NCBI GenBank assembly: GCA_018240525.1
Contig: JAFEFN010000013.1
Location: 620,001-684,000, forward strand
DNA: 64,000 nucleotides
Source: Pseudomonadota bacterium
GTDB taxonomy: Bacteria; Pseudomonadota; Gammaproteobacteria; Steroidobacterales; Steroidobacteraceae
Direction of reading: 5' to 3'
In this document: in pieces, positions 38,347 through 48,082 of the stretch
How the letters are laid out: every line of letters begins with the position of its first letter
How positions within the stretch are numbered: the first letter of the stretch is position 1
Notes under the pieces: model-generated
The model's input: only the letters and a program-made list of their open reading frames with translations
Told to the model about the DNA's origin: nothing
Database searches by the model: none
Made by a program: the position numbers and the translations under genes

Positions 38347-39359
38347 GATGCCTTGGACCACGCGAGCGTGGTGTCGAGCATCCGGTTCGAGAAGCCCCAC
38401 TCGTTGTCGTACCAGGAGCACACCTTCACCAGCGTCCCCTCGACGACCTTGGTGAGCGTGGCATCGAAGACCGAGGAGCGCGCGTCGTGGTTGAAGTCGA
38501 CCGAGACCAGCGGCCCATCGCTGTAGCCGAGGATGCCGCTGAGCGGACCGCCCGCGGCGGCTTGCTTGAGGGTCTTGTTAATCTCCTCGACCGTGGTCGC
38601 GCGCTTGGCCGTGAAGGTGAGATCGACAAGCGACACGTTGATGGTCGGCACGCGCACCGCGAAGCCGTCCAGCTTGCCCTTCAGCTCCGGCAGCACCAGG
38701 CCGACCGCGGCGGCGGCCCCGGTCTTGGTGGGGATCATCGACATGGTCGCCGAGCGTGCCCGCCGCAGGTCCGCGTGGTAGACGTCCGTGAGCACCTGGT
38801 CGTTGGTGTAGGAATGGATGGTCGTCATGATGCCGGCACCGATGCCGACCGTGTCGTGCAGCACCTTGGCCACGGGGGCCAGGCAGTTGGTGGTGCACGA
38901 GGCGTTGGAGATGACCGTGAAGCTGCTCTTGAGCACCTTGTCGTTCACGCCGTAGACGATGGTCGCGTCGACGTCGTCGCCGCCGGGCGCCGAGATGACC
39001 ACGCGCTTCGCCCCGCCCTTGAGGTGGGCGCTGGCCTTGGCCTTGCTGGTGAACAGGCCGGTGCACTCGAGCACGTATTCCGCACCGACCTCGCCCCAGG
39101 GCAGCTTGGCGGGGTCGCGCTCGGCAAACACCCGGATGCGGTCGCCGTTGACCACCATGCCATTGCCGTCGACGTGGACCTCGCCATCGAACTTCCCGTG
39201 TGCGGTGTCGTAACGGGTCAGGTGCGCGTTGGCCTGCGGGTCGCACAGATCGTTGATCGCCACGATCTGGATCTCCCCGGTCCGCTTACCCTCGTAGAGC
39301 GCGCGCAGCACGTTGCGGCCGATGCGCCCATAGCCATTGATGCCGACCTTGATTGCCAT
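38343..39359 (-). CDS. gap: Glyceraldehyde-3-phosphate dehydrogenase
   Basis: A 338-residue type I GAPDH. NAD site [20 protein letters not shown]; catalytic Cys is C155 in [13 protein letters not shown]; the His partner follows in THSYTNDQ-like [12 protein letters not shown]. The region [18 protein letters not shown] replaces the usual NAD-binding acidic loop context, so NAD versus NADP preference is not claimed. It lies between tkt (seven bases upstream) and pgk (overlap). Confidence 0.97.
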   Translation of the reverse strand: MAIKVGINGYGRIGRNVLRALYEGKRTGEIQIVAINDLCDPQANAHLTRYDTAHGKFDGEVHVDGNGMVVNGDRIRVFAERDPAKLPWGEVGAEYVLECTGLFTSKAKASAHLKGGAKRVVISAPGGDDVDATIVYGVNDKVLKSSFTVISNASCTTNCLAPVAKVLHDTVGIGAGIMTTIHSYTNDQVLTDVYHADLRRARSATMSMIPTKTGAAAAVGLVLPELKGKLDGFAVRVPTINVSLVDLTFTAKRATTVEEINKTLKQAAAGGPLSGILGYSDGPLVSVDFNHDARSSVFDATLTKVVEGTLVKVCSWYDNEWGFSNRMLDTTLAWSKAS

Positions 39360-39365
39360 GCCTCG

Positions 39366-41363
39366 TTATCCCTTCAACAGTTCGCTGATTTGCTTGCCGA
39401 CATTATCGGCCGTGAACCCGAAATGAGCTAACACCTCAGGGCCTTTACCGGAGGCCCCGAACTGCTCGATGCCCAGCACCCGTCCGGCCGGGCCGACATA
39501 GCGCCACCAGCTCTGCGCCACGCCGGCCTCGACCGCGAGGCGCCGCGTCACCGCCGGCGGCAGGACGCTATCGCGGTAGGCTCCATCCTGGGCATCGAAG
39601 GTCTCGGTCGAGGGCATCGACACCAGCCGCACCCGCCGGCCCGCGCCATTGGCGGCCGTCACGGCCTGGGCGGCGATGCCCACTTCGGAGCCGGAGGCGA
39701 TCACCAGGCATTCCGGGGCGCCGGCGCAGTCGATGAGGACGTAGCCGCCGCGACTGACGTCGGTCAGCTGGGCCGGCGTGCGCGGCTGCTGGGTCACGGC
39801 CTGGCGGGTCAGAGCCAGGGCAGTCGGCCCCTCGTGCTCGATCGCCACCTTCCAGGCCACGGCCGTCTCGGCCGCGTCACAGGGTCGCCACAGGCTCATG
39901 CCGGGGATCGCGCGCAGGCTGGCCAGCTGCTCGATCGGCTGGTGCGTGGGCCCGTCCTCGCCCAGGCCGACCGAATCGTGCGTGTACACGAGCACGACGC
40001 GGGTACGCATGAGGCAGGCGAGCCGGATCGCGTTGCGCGCATAGTCCGAGAACACCAGGAAGGTGCCCCCGTAGGGAAAGTAGCCGCCATGCAGCGCCAG
40101 GCCGTTCATGACCGCGGTCATGCCGAACTCGCGCACGCCATAGTGGATGTAGCTGCCGTGCTCGTCCCCCGGCGTGATGGCCACCGCACCCTTGTAGAGA
40201 GTGTTGTTGGACGGGGTGAGGTCGGCGGAGCCGCCGAACAGCTCGGGGATCGCCGGCCCAAACACGTTCAGCACCGCCTGCGAGGCGGCGCGCGTGGCCT
40301 GCGGCGCGCTCTGCTTGAGCAGCGCCTCCATCATCTGCTTGACGGTGTCCTGCCAGTTCTGCGGGAGCCTGCCCGCGCAGCGCCGCTGCAGCTCGGTGTG
40401 CAGGTCGGGGTGGGCCTTCGCGTAGCGGTCCATCCGCTGCTGCCACTGCGCTTCGGCGGCGGCCCCGGCCGCGCGGTGGTCCCAGGCGGCGCGGATGTCG
40501 TCCGGCACCTCGAAGGGCGGGAAGTTCCAGCCGAGCGTCTTGCGCGCGGCGGCGACCTCTTCGACGCCCAGCGCCTCGCCATGCGCTTCCTTGGTGCCCT
40601 GCTTGTCCGGAGCTCCGTAGCCGATGACGGTCTTGCAGCAGATGAGCGAGGGGCGCTTGTGCTCCGCGCGCGCCGCGCGCAGCGCCTGGTCAACCGCGGC
40701 GGCATCCAGACCATCCACGTCGGGCACCACATGCCACCCGTAGGCCGCGAAGCGCTGCGGTGTGTCATCCCGAAACCACCCGGCGACCTTGCCGTCGATG
40801 GAGATGCCGTTGTCGTCGTAGAGCATGATCAGCTTGCCAAGCCCGAGCGTGCCGGCCAGCGAAGCGGCCTCGTGGGAGATCCCCTCCATGAGGCAGCCGT
40901 CGCCGCAGAATATGTAGGTGTAGTGGTCGACGACCTCGTGACCCGGGCGGTTGAACTCCTTGGCGAGCAGCTGCTCGGCGAGCGCCATCCCCACCCCCAT
41001 CGCGATGCCCTGCCCGAGTGGCCCCGTGGTGCACTCAACGCCCAGCGCCAGATCGTGCTCCGGGTGCCCGGGGGTCTTGCTGCCCAGCTGCCGGAAGGCC
41101 TTCAGGTCATCGATGCTGAGCGGGTAGCCGGTCAGGTAGAGCACCGAGTACAGCAGCGCCGACCCGTGACCGTTGGACAGTACGAACCGGTCGCGGTCGA
41201 TCCAGCGCGGGTTGGCGGGGTTGTGCTTCAGGTACCCCCGCCACAGCACCTGGGCGATGTCGGCCATGCCCATGGGCATGCCGGGATGACCGGAATTCGC
41301 CTTCTGCACAGCGTCCATGGACAGTGCGCGGATGGCGTTGGCAAGTTCGCGGGGGGTGCTCAT
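39366..41363 (-). CDS. tkt: Transketolase
   Basis: A 665-residue ThDP enzyme transferring two-carbon units between sugar phosphates. [20 protein letters not shown] begins the protein; ThDP/Mg binding is at [20 protein letters not shown], with [12 protein letters not shown] and the pyrimidine-domain [14 protein letters not shown] segment ([15 protein letters not shown]), then [22 protein letters not shown] 41363 is used; the frame extends 20 codons further without protein-like sequence. It heads tkt-gap-pgk-pyk, an order known from cbb and glycolytic operons in proteobacteria. Confidence 0.97.
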   Translation of the reverse strand: MSTPRELANAIRALSMDAVQKANSGHPGMPMGMADIAQVLWRGYLKHNPANPRWIDRDRFVLSNGHGSALLYSVLYLTGYPLSIDDLKAFRQLGSKTPGHPEHDLALGVECTTGPLGQGIAMGVGMALAEQLLAKEFNRPGHEVVDHYTYIFCGDGCLMEGISHEAASLAGTLGLGKLIMLYDDNGISIDGKVAGWFRDDTPQRFAAYGWHVVPDVDGLDAAAVDQALRAARAEHKRPSLICCKTVIGYGAPDKQGTKEAHGEALGVEEVAAARKTLGWNFPPFEVPDDIRAAWDHRAAGAAAEAQWQQRMDRYAKAHPDLHTELQRRCAGRLPQNWQDTVKQMMEALLKQSAPQATRAASQAVLNVFGPAIPELFGGSADLTPSNNTLYKGAVAITPGDEHGSYIHYGVREFGMTAVMNGLALHGGYFPYGGTFLVFSDYARNAIRLACLMRTRVVLVYTHDSVGLGEDGPTHQPIEQLASLRAIPGMSLWRPCDAAETAVAWKVAIEHEGPTALALTRQAVTQQPRTPAQLTDVSRGGYVLIDCAGAPECLVIASGSEVGIAAQAVTAANGAGRRVRLVSMPSTETFDAQDGAYRDSVLPPAVTRRLAVEAGVAQSWWRYVGPAGRVLGIEQFGASGKGPEVLAHFGFTADNVGKQISELLKG

Positions 41364-41740
41364 GCGGACTCTTTGTGAGCGGCCACGCCGGGCCGCGTTA
41401 AGTACACCGGGTACGTCTGCCACGGCCCGCCCGCAGGGCGGGCTCGCAGTCAGGGGCGCGCATTCTCCCGCAGTCGCGCCCGATGCTCAATGACAGCGCC
41501 TGTGCGCACTGGCCAGGCTGGCGCCCGCCGCGCCGGCGCCGGGCTCTTGCGCCTACAGCCGGCCTCGGCGCCCTCTTACACGCGCGGCCGGAGTTCCCGC
41601 GGAACGCGCCCTATTCGCGGGCATGTTTCACATTATTGGCGGCACGCACCGGAACGGGGTCAAACCGAGCGCGGGACAGCCTCCCTGCGAGGGACCTGGT
41701 TCACTGCAGCAGCCGAAAATCCTCTGCTAACCTTTTGCCT
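41364..41740. other. 377-base intergenic region between tkt and the metallophosphoesterase
   Basis: No coding potential is convincing; frames open here are low-complexity Arg/Pro readings. It must hold the divergent promoters. The only clear structure is the hairpin at 41425-41443. On the tkt side an AATAAT (minus strand, near 41630) is a weak -10. The part nearest 41741 is relatively AT-rich and lacks a strong SD. Confidence 0.6.
41425..41443. repeat. 8-base-pair hairpin upstream of tkt
   Basis: GCCCGCCC pairs perfectly with GGGCGGGC across a GCA loop. It lies 62 bases from the tkt start and, if transcribed, in the tkt leader. No T run on either side, so it is not a standard terminator. Confidence 0.6.
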
Positions 41741-42532
41741 ATGAGCGTGGTACGCCTGACACATTTCACCGATCCGCACCTGTACGGTGACGAGCGCGAA
41801 GCCCTGCGCGGCGTGCCGACGCTGCCGGCGCTCAAGGCCGCGCTGGCACAGGCGACCAAGACGAGCTGGCCCCCCGACGCGGTGCTGGTGACGGGCGATC
41901 TGGTGCAGGACGACCCGGGCGGATATGCCCATTTCCGCGAGGTGTTCGGTGCGCTCGGCGCGCCCGTGCTGTGCCTGCCCGGCAACCACGACGAGCCGCG
42001 CGCGATGAAGCAGGCCCTGGCCGAGAAGCCCTTCGTGGTCGGCGGCCATGTCGATCTGGGGCGCTGGCGGATCGTGCTGCTCGACAGCTGCATTCCGGGG
42101 GCGGCCAGCGGTGCGTTGAGCGCCGCCGAACTCGAGCGACTGGAGGCCGCGCTGGCCGGCGCGGACGGTCGTCACTGCCTGGTGTGCCTGCACCACCATC
42201 CGGTCGTCATGTCGAGCCGCTGGCTCGACCGCGTCGGACTGACCAATGCCGCCGAGTTCCTGCACACCCTGGACGGGCATCGCAACGTGCGCGCCGTGGT
42301 GTGGGGTCACGTGCATCAGGCTTACGATGGCCTGCGCAGGAACGTGCGCTTCCTGGCCACACCCTCGACTTGCGCGCAGTTCCTGCCCAAGGCCGATGAT
42401 TTCGCCATTGACCAGCGCCCGCCGGCGTTCCGTACCCTGGAGTTGCGCGCTGACGGATCGCTGCTGACGGAGGTCGTGTGGGTCGAACAAAATCGCGGTG
42501 GCTCCTCGCACTCAGCCTATTCGGCTGCCTAA
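41741..42532 (+). CDS. cpdA: Metallophosphoesterase, CpdA-like (3',5'-cyclic nucleotide phosphodiesterase)
   Basis: A 263-residue calcineurin-like phosphoesterase. The five metal motifs are visible: THFTDPHLY, VTGDLVQDDPGG, CLPGNHDEPR, CLHHHPV and WGHVHQAY. Their spacing is that of the class III cAMP phosphodiesterase CpdA, which lowers cAMP; other cyclic nucleotides or phosphoesters are possible. ATG 41741 (MSVVRLTHFTD) is used; an upstream extension to 41483 is not protein-like. Its 3' end overlaps the TraB/GumN gene by 55 bases. Confidence 0.82.
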   Translation: MSVVRLTHFTDPHLYGDEREALRGVPTLPALKAALAQATKTSWPPDAVLVTGDLVQDDPGGYAHFREVFGALGAPVLCLPGNHDEPRAMKQALAEKPFVVGGHVDLGRWRIVLLDSCIPGAASGALSAAELERLEAALAGADGRHCLVCLHHHPVVMSSRWLDRVGLTNAAEFLHTLDGHRNVRAVVWGHVHQAYDGLRRNVRFLATPSTCAQFLPKADDFAIDQRPPAFRTLELRADGSLLTEVVWVEQNRGGSSHSAYSAA

Positions 42533-43344
42533 GCGCGCACGCCGCCGGGCCGGTCTGGGCCCTCCACGGAGCACACAGCACGGTCTACCTGGCAGGCTCC
42601 GTGCATGTCCTGCCGGCGGATGAAAAATTGCCGGCCGCCTTCGACAAGGCCTACGCAGACTCGGACAAGCTGGTCATGGAAATAGACCTGGCCAATCTCG
42701 ATGAGATGCAGGCCGCCGGCTGGATGGCCGAGCATGGCACGCTGGCACCGGGCGAGCGCCTGCAGACCCTGGTGGGCGCGCAGACCTATGCGCGGGTGAC
42801 GACGGTCGCCGCGCAGCTGCAGCTGCCCATGGCGATGCTCGACCACCAGGCTCCCTGGATGGTGGGCATCGAGATCTCCGACAAGGCGTATGAGCAGGCC
42901 GGATACCGTCCCGAGCAGGGCGTCGAGGAGCAGCTGCTCGCGCGGGTGCGGGCCGACCACAAGGCCACCGCCGGACTGGAGACGCTGCAACAGCAGCTCG
43001 GCGGCCTCATCGCACTGTCGCCGCAGGACCAGGCGCACCTGCTCGAGCAGTGCATGGACGACCTGCAGACGCTCGAGGCGGACATGAAGGATGTCCTGAC
43101 CGCCTGGCGCGGGGGCGATGCCGCCCGCCTCGGGAGCCTGCTTTCCGCCGAATACGACTCCTTTCCGGCCCTGTACCGGCCCCTGGTGACAGACCGCAAC
43201 CAGCGCTGGCTGCCGCAGATCGAGCAACTGCTGAAGGGTAACGAGAACGCCATGGTCGTGGTCGGTTCGCTGCACCTGGTCGGCAAGGGCGGCCTGCTGG
43301 AGTTGCTGCGCAAGGACGGCTATCCGAGCAGCCAGCTGAACTGA
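42478..43344 (+). CDS. TraB/GumN family exported protein
   Basis: A 288-residue protein with signal peptide (RWLLALSLFGCLSAHA) and a TraB/GumN (EreA-like) domain. The conserved YLAGSVHVLP and, near the end, MVVVGSLHLVGKGGLLELLR give the paired GxxH motifs; Glu residues in VMEIDLANL add to the putative metal site. The family is proposed to be a metalloprotease/esterase-like fold, function mostly unknown. GTG start lies inside the preceding phosphoesterase gene, so translation is coupled. Confidence 0.86.
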   Translation: MGRTKSRWLLALSLFGCLSAHAAGPVWALHGAHSTVYLAGSVHVLPADEKLPAAFDKAYADSDKLVMEIDLANLDEMQAAGWMAEHGTLAPGERLQTLVGAQTYARVTTVAAQLQLPMAMLDHQAPWMVGIEISDKAYEQAGYRPEQGVEEQLLARVRADHKATAGLETLQQQLGGLIALSPQDQAHLLEQCMDDLQTLEADMKDVLTAWRGGDAARLGSLLSAEYDSFPALYRPLVTDRNQRWLPQIEQLLKGNENAMVVVGSLHLVGKGGLLELLRKDGYPSSQLN

Positions 43345-43350
43345 GGGCCG

Positions 43351-44235
43351 CTAGTTCGCGCGGCCGGCACGCGCGCGGTAGAAGAGCCACAGCGGCAGCG
43401 CCAGCACGAACGTCCAGGCGAACACCAGCCAGCCGACGAACCCGTCGAAGCGGCTGAGGAGGAACCCCAGGCTGGAATCCGCGCGCGGCATCGCCAGCTC
43501 GTGCACCACGAGAATGACCCAGACCCAGCCGGCATGCAGCCCCACGCAGGCGGCGATGTTGCCGGTGCCGGCGCGCACCATACCGAGCAGCACCCCTACC
43601 GCGAACAGCGCGAGGAAGGCGTCCGCGTTCGCCAGGGGCGAAGCGAAGGCCTGCAGCGTGCCGGCGACCAGCACCAGGCCGCTGCGGGGAGTCACCTGGT
43701 CGGGCGCGATGTGGTAACTGGCGAAGAAATGCGTCGCCATGAAGACCAGCGCCGTCAGCACGATGGCCGTGCGCGTGCCGGACTCGCGCTGCACGCCGGC
43801 GAACATGGCACCCCGCAGGCAGCTTTCCTCGATGAAGGCGATGGCAAAGGCGCTCGCCAGACGCTTCGCGCCCATGGGCAGCAAACCGGCCCGCAGCGTG
43901 GCAGCGGCGCGGCTCCAGTCGAGCAGGCCGAGCCACTGCATCACGCTGACCGCGGCGAGCATCAGGAGGACCGCCAGGACGAAGGCCAGTGCCATCTCGC
44001 GCAGGAACTCGGCGCGACCGACGCCGTAGCCCAGGCTGGCGAGGTTGGCGAGGCCGAGCCGCCGGAAGCCGAGGATGAAGGCGACCAGGACGGCGAGCAT
44101 GCCCACCCGCTCGCCGATGCGGTGGAAGGGGAAGTCGAAGTGCGGGTGCAGGAGCAGCCACGCCGGGTAGCTCAGGAGGGCGATGGCCGCCAGCGCCAGT
44201 GCCATCAGGAACACGAACCACAGGAAGGTCCGCAC
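43351..44235 (-). CDS. CPBP family intramembrane glutamic protease
   Basis: A 294-residue integral membrane protein with about eight helices and the ABI/CPBP motifs: FIEESCLRGAMF (EExxxR), FMATHFFASYH (FxxxH) and GLHAGWVWV (HxxxN/W region). Homologues are Rce1-type CAAX proteases or bacteriocin self-immunity proteins. The start is GTG 44235, giving MRTFLWFVFLMALAL; upstream sequence belongs to the glycosyltransferase gene, 19 bases away and probably in the same operon. Confidence 0.85.
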   Translation of the reverse strand: MRTFLWFVFLMALALAAIALLSYPAWLLLHPHFDFPFHRIGERVGMLAVLVAFILGFRRLGLANLASLGYGVGRAEFLREMALAFVLAVLLMLAAVSVMQWLGLLDWSRAAATLRAGLLPMGAKRLASAFAIAFIEESCLRGAMFAGVQRESGTRTAIVLTALVFMATHFFASYHIAPDQVTPRSGLVLVAGTLQAFASPLANADAFLALFAVGVLLGMVRAGTGNIAACVGLHAGWVWVILVVHELAMPRADSSLGFLLSRFDGFVGWLVFAWTFVLALPLWLFYRARAGRAN

Positions 44236-44254
44236 GGCCGCTACCCTGCCTTGC

Positions 44255-45319
44255 TCATGGTTCCAGCAGCGCGCGCCAGTGCGCAGCCACGGTGGCGAGG
44301 CGGAAGCGCGGGTCGGGCCCGACGTGCGGCCGCGCCCCCGCGCGCCACTGCGTGATCCGGGCCACGAACTGGTCGAACAACCCGGCGCTCGCGGCAAGGC
44401 GCGCGGGGCCGCGGCGCAGGCCGGCCGGCAGCGCACCGACCACCGACTCGTACGCCCGATAGGCGGGCCTCAGGGGCAAGACCTCCACCGGGTTGCCGAG
44501 GACCTCCAGGGCAGCGCCGCAGTCGACGGTGAGCACGGGCGTGCCGAGCGCGTGCGACTCGGCGAACACCAGGCCGAAGGTCTCCGGGATCGCGAAGTTG
44601 GGGAAGAACGTGCACAGGGCGCCGCGAACCTCGGCGTGCACCCGCCCCTGCGGCAGTGCGCCCAGAAATTCCACTCCCGCCCGGCGCGATGCCCGGTCGG
44701 CCTTGTAGCCGGGATTGGCGACGACCAGGCGCAACTGCGGCACGGCGCGGCGCAGTGCGCCGAAGGCGTCCAGAGAAAACATCAGCCCCTTGTTCGGCGA
44801 GGAGAAGAAAACCAGCTTGTCCGCGTCCACGGGCGTGGCGTCCGGGGCGAGCGCATCATCGACCGGGTTGTAGATGGTCAGCGCCCGCACCTGGCCGGAC
44901 AGGCCCAGTCCGGCGAGCACCGCCTCGACGCCGCGGCGCTGCGAGTCCGACACGCAGACCGCCGTCACGCCCATCTCCCGCAGCAGTGCGCTGGTCGCGG
45001 CCAGGCGCCGGGCGCGCTTGGAGCCCGGCCTGAGCTGGTCGTGCAGCCACAGATAGACGCGCGCGTCGGGGAACAGCTCGCGTACCACGGGCAAGGCGCG
45101 CGAGTCGCGGTTCAGCACCACGCTGCGGACCCCTTGCAGGCGACCGGGAGCGCGGTAGCGGCCCTCGTTCACGGTGCGGTTGTGCTGCATGACGTAGGCG
45201 CCGAGCGCATCTGCCACGCGCGTGAGACTGGACTCCGTGCCGCCGCTGGCGCGCTCGGCGAGCGTGCGCGTGTCGTACGGCTGCTGACAGACGGGGTCAA
45301 AGAACAGCACCGAACTCAT
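44255..45319 (-). CDS. Glycosyltransferase family 4 protein
   Basis: A 354-residue GT-B transferase. N-terminal FDPVCQQPYDTRTLAERASGGTES resembles the acceptor-binding part. The middle has VCVSDSQRRGV and TIYNPVDD, and the donor-site motif is PETFGLVFAESHALGTPVL (E-x7-E). A retaining glycosyl transfer to LPS or another surface glycan is likely; donor unknown. It is upstream of the CPBP gene and divergent from the GT2 gene, 44 bases away, which suggests a small glycan cluster. Confidence 0.88.
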   Translation of the reverse strand: MSSVLFFDPVCQQPYDTRTLAERASGGTESSLTRVADALGAYVMQHNRTVNEGRYRAPGRLQGVRSVVLNRDSRALPVVRELFPDARVYLWLHDQLRPGSKRARRLAATSALLREMGVTAVCVSDSQRRGVEAVLAGLGLSGQVRALTIYNPVDDALAPDATPVDADKLVFFSSPNKGLMFSLDAFGALRRAVPQLRLVVANPGYKADRASRRAGVEFLGALPQGRVHAEVRGALCTFFPNFAIPETFGLVFAESHALGTPVLTVDCGAALEVLGNPVEVLPLRPAYRAYESVVGALPAGLRRGPARLAASAGLFDQFVARITQWRAGARPHVGPDPRFRLATVAAHWRALLEP

Positions 45320-45363
45320 TCGCGCTATTCTAAGCGTGATCCTGACTGGATGGACGGTGCGGC

Positions 45364-46131
45364 GTGGCGAGCCCGGGCAAGCTGTCGGCGTGCATTATCA
45401 CCTTCAACGAGGCGGACCGCATCGAGGCGTGCCTGCGCTCGCTCGCCTTCTGCGACGAGCTGCTCGTGGTCGACTCCCACTCCACCGATGCCACGCGCGC
45501 GCTGGCGGCCGCCATGGGCGCACGGGTCATCGAGCGCGACTGGCCGGGCTATCGCTCGCAGAAGCAGTTCGCGATAGAAGCGGCCGGCAACGACTGGGTG
45601 TTGTGTCTGGATGCGGACGAGCGGGTGACCGCCGCGCTGCGCGGGGAAATCGAGGCATTGCGCGCGGCCGGCTTCCCCGCGGCCGCCGGCTGGTCGGTGC
45701 CGCGCATCACCGACTACTTCGGCAGGTTTCTGCGGCACGGCAACGCCTACCCGGACCGTCTGGTGCGCCTGTTCGACCGCCGCCGCGGCGGCTGGCACGG
45801 TTACGAGATCCACGAGAACACGCGCATCGACGGGCCGGTGGCACGGCTGTCGGGCCACCTCGAGCACTATTCATACCGCAGCCTCACCGACCACTTGAGC
45901 CGGATGCAGCGCTACGCGGACCTCATGGCACAGGCCTTGTACGCGCGGGGCCGGCGCTGCGGGCTGGCGCCGGTGCTGCTCAATCCCCTGTGGCGCTTTC
46001 TCAGAGGCTACCTGCTGCGCCTCGGCTTCCTCGACGGCTGGCGCGGCCTGGTGTTCGCGCTGATCGAGGCGAACTACGTACGTCGCAAGTATCTGGGACT
46101 ATTCATCCGCAGCCGGGGGTTCCCGGCCTGA
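45364..46131 (+). CDS. Glycosyltransferase family 2 protein (LPS core type)
   Basis: A 255-residue GT-A enzyme starting at GTG 45364. It has the N-terminal KLSACIITFNEADRIEACLR, VVDSHSTDATRALAAAMGA and the metal-binding LCLDADERVT, followed by FDRRRGGWHGYEIHE. This is the WaaE/KdtX-like group that adds glucose to the LPS inner core. It ends in a 33-base convergent overlap with the LON-domain gene. Confidence 0.9.
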   Translation: MASPGKLSACIITFNEADRIEACLRSLAFCDELLVVDSHSTDATRALAAAMGARVIERDWPGYRSQKQFAIEAAGNDWVLCLDADERVTAALRGEIEALRAAGFPAAAGWSVPRITDYFGRFLRHGNAYPDRLVRLFDRRRGGWHGYEIHENTRIDGPVARLSGHLEHYSYRSLTDHLSRMQRYADLMAQALYARGRRCGLAPVLLNPLWRFLRGYLLRLGFLDGWRGLVFALIEANYVRRKYLGLFIRSRGFPA

Positions 46132-46695
46132 CCACGCGGCAACCTGGGCCAGGCGCGTGAGCGGATCGTCCAGGGTGAGCAGCTGCAGTTTCTCGCCAGG
46201 CTCGAGCGGCAGGACCTCGGCCCAGCGGTCGGCCACCCAGCCGGCGCTGTCGTAGCCGGAGTCCACGTGCGCGTAGCCGCGCCCGATCTTCGGCAATACC
46301 TCGCGCAGCAGCTCCGCGAGATGTTCGAGCTCGGGCGGCAGCGGGCGAACCTCGTCCGCGGGCAGGAACTCGACCTCGCCCACGTTCAGACCGTCCGGCA
46401 GCCGGGTGCGACGGTGCAGCCTGAAGCGGCGCACCCCGACGCAGGTGATGCCGAGCAGGCCGTCCGGCAAAGGGTCGAAATCCACCAGCCGCGCACTCGT
46501 GCCGATGGTGGCGATGCTTGCGGCAGAACCCGCCTCCTCCCCCTCGATGATCAGCACGACGCCGAACTCGCCCTGCTCCCGCAGGCAGCGCCGCACCATG
46601 TCCAGATAACGCGGCTCGAAGAGGCGCAGCGCCAGCGGCCCGCCCGGAAAGAGCACGGTATGCAGCGGGAAGAGCGGCAGAGTGCTGAGGGGCAT
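46099..46695 (-). CDS. LON N-terminal substrate-binding domain protein
   Basis: A 198-residue single-domain protein of the LON_substr_bdg type (PF02190), without ATPase or protease domains. It has PLFPLHTVLFPGGPLALRLF at the start and RYLDMVRRCLREQGEFGVVLI next, with the expected C-terminal helices. Function is unknown; stand-alone copies are widespread in proteobacteria. It is four bases downstream of mpl on the same strand. Confidence 0.9.
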   Translation of the reverse strand: MPLSTLPLFPLHTVLFPGGPLALRLFEPRYLDMVRRCLREQGEFGVVLIIEGEEAGSAASIATIGTSARLVDFDPLPDGLLGITCVGVRRFRLHRRTRLPDGLNVGEVEFLPADEVRPLPPELEHLAELLREVLPKIGRGYAHVDSGYDSAGWVADRWAEVLPLEPGEKLQLLTLDDPLTRLAQVAAWSGREPPAADE

Positions 46696-46699
46696 GGCG

Positions 46700-48067
46700 T
46701 CAGGCTGTCGCGCCGAGTGCGCTGAGCAGCTTGCCGTGCAGGCCGCCGAAGCCGCCGTTACTCATGACCAGGACGTGATCGCCGGCCCGGGCCGCTGCGG
46801 CCAGCTCGCGAGCCAGGGCCTCGATGTCACCACGGACATGGCCGCGGGACCCGAGCGCGCCGGCGACCGAGCTGATGTCCCAGCCCAGATCCGGCGGGGC
46901 GTACAGCCAGACCTGGTCGGCGCCGGCGAGCGATGGCGCCAGGGTCTGCTGGTGCACGCCCATGCGCATGGTGTGCGAGCGCGGCTCGAGCACCGCGATC
47001 AGCCGGGCGGCGCCGATGCGCTTGCGCAGCCCGTCGATGGTGGTGGTGATGGCGGTCGGGTGGTGGGCAAAATCGTCGTAGACCTTCACGCCACGCACCT
47101 CGCCGCGCAGCTGCATGCGGCGCGCAATGCCCTTGAACCCGGCGAGCGCCTCGATGGAGCGTGCCACCTCCACGCCGGCATGTCGCGCCGCCCCAATGGC
47201 CGCCAGTGCATTTTCCATGTTGTGCGCGCCGATCAGTGACCACTCGACCGTGCCGCGCGCTTTCCCACCCTCGAAGACCTCGAACCGGGAGTAATCGGCG
47301 TTGCCCTGGCCGGTCCAGAGCGCCTGCGGATGCGGGCTGCGCGCAAAGCCCTCGAGCGGCGTCCAGCAGCCCATCTGCAGGGTCTGCGCGAGCAGCGGGT
47401 CCGCGGCGTTCCAGATGATGCGCCCGCTCCCGGGGATGGTGCGTACCAGGTGGTGGAACTGGCGCTGGATCGAGGCGACGTCCGGATAGATGTCGGCGTG
47501 GTCGAACTCGAGGTTATTGAGGATCGCGGTGCGCGGCCGGTAGTGAACAAACTTGGCGCGCTTGTCGAAAAAGGCCGTGTCGTACTCGTCCGCCTCGATG
47601 ACGAAGAAAGGCGCCGTGCCCAGGCGCGCGCTCAAGCCGAAGTTGGCCGGCACCCCGCCGATGAGGAACCCCGGGTTCAGCCCGGCATGCTCGAGGATCC
47701 AGGCGAGCAGCGAGGCGGTCGTGGTCTTGCCGTGGGTGCCGGCGACCGCGAGCACCCAGCGGTCCTTGAGCACGTCACGTGCCAGCCATTCCGGCCCGGA
47801 AAGGTACGGGATGCGCTTCTCCAGGAGCGCCTCCACCACCGGCTGGCCGCGCGTCATCACGTTGCCGACCACCACCACATCCGGGGCCGGATCCAGCTGC
47901 ACGGCCTCGAAACCCTCGGTCACCTGGATGCCGAGCGCTTCCAGCTGCGTGCTCATCGGCGGATAGACGTTGCGGTCCGAACCGGTGACGCGAAAGCCGG
48001 CGGCCCTGGCAATGGCGGCGACGCCGCCCATGAAGGTGCCGCAGATTCCGAGAATGTGTACGTGCAT
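46700..48067 (-). CDS. mpl: UDP-N-acetylmuramate:L-alanyl-gamma-D-glutamyl-meso-diaminopimelate ligase
   Basis: A 455-residue Mur ligase that reattaches the recycled tripeptide to UDP-MurNAc. The N-terminus is HVHILGICGTFMGGVAAIAR, the ATP P-loop is VAGTHGKTTTASLLAWILEH, with EADEYDTAFFDKRAKFVHYR and NNLEFDHADIY, which distinguish Mpl from MurC. The C-terminal domain has YDDFAHHPTAI. Its presence indicates a peptidoglycan recycling route. Probably cotranscribed with the membrane protein upstream and the LON gene downstream. Confidence 0.96.
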   Translation of the reverse strand: MHVHILGICGTFMGGVAAIARAAGFRVTGSDRNVYPPMSTQLEALGIQVTEGFEAVQLDPAPDVVVVGNVMTRGQPVVEALLEKRIPYLSGPEWLARDVLKDRWVLAVAGTHGKTTTASLLAWILEHAGLNPGFLIGGVPANFGLSARLGTAPFFVIEADEYDTAFFDKRAKFVHYRPRTAILNNLEFDHADIYPDVASIQRQFHHLVRTIPGSGRIIWNAADPLLAQTLQMGCWTPLEGFARSPHPQALWTGQGNADYSRFEVFEGGKARGTVEWSLIGAHNMENALAAIGAARHAGVEVARSIEALAGFKGIARRMQLRGEVRGVKVYDDFAHHPTAITTTIDGLRKRIGAARLIAVLEPRSHTMRMGVHQQTLAPSLAGADQVWLYAPPDLGWDISSVAGALGSRGHVRGDIEALARELAAAARAGDHVLVMSNGGFGGLHGKLLSALGATA

Positions 48068-48082
48068 CTTGTTCGACCAGCC

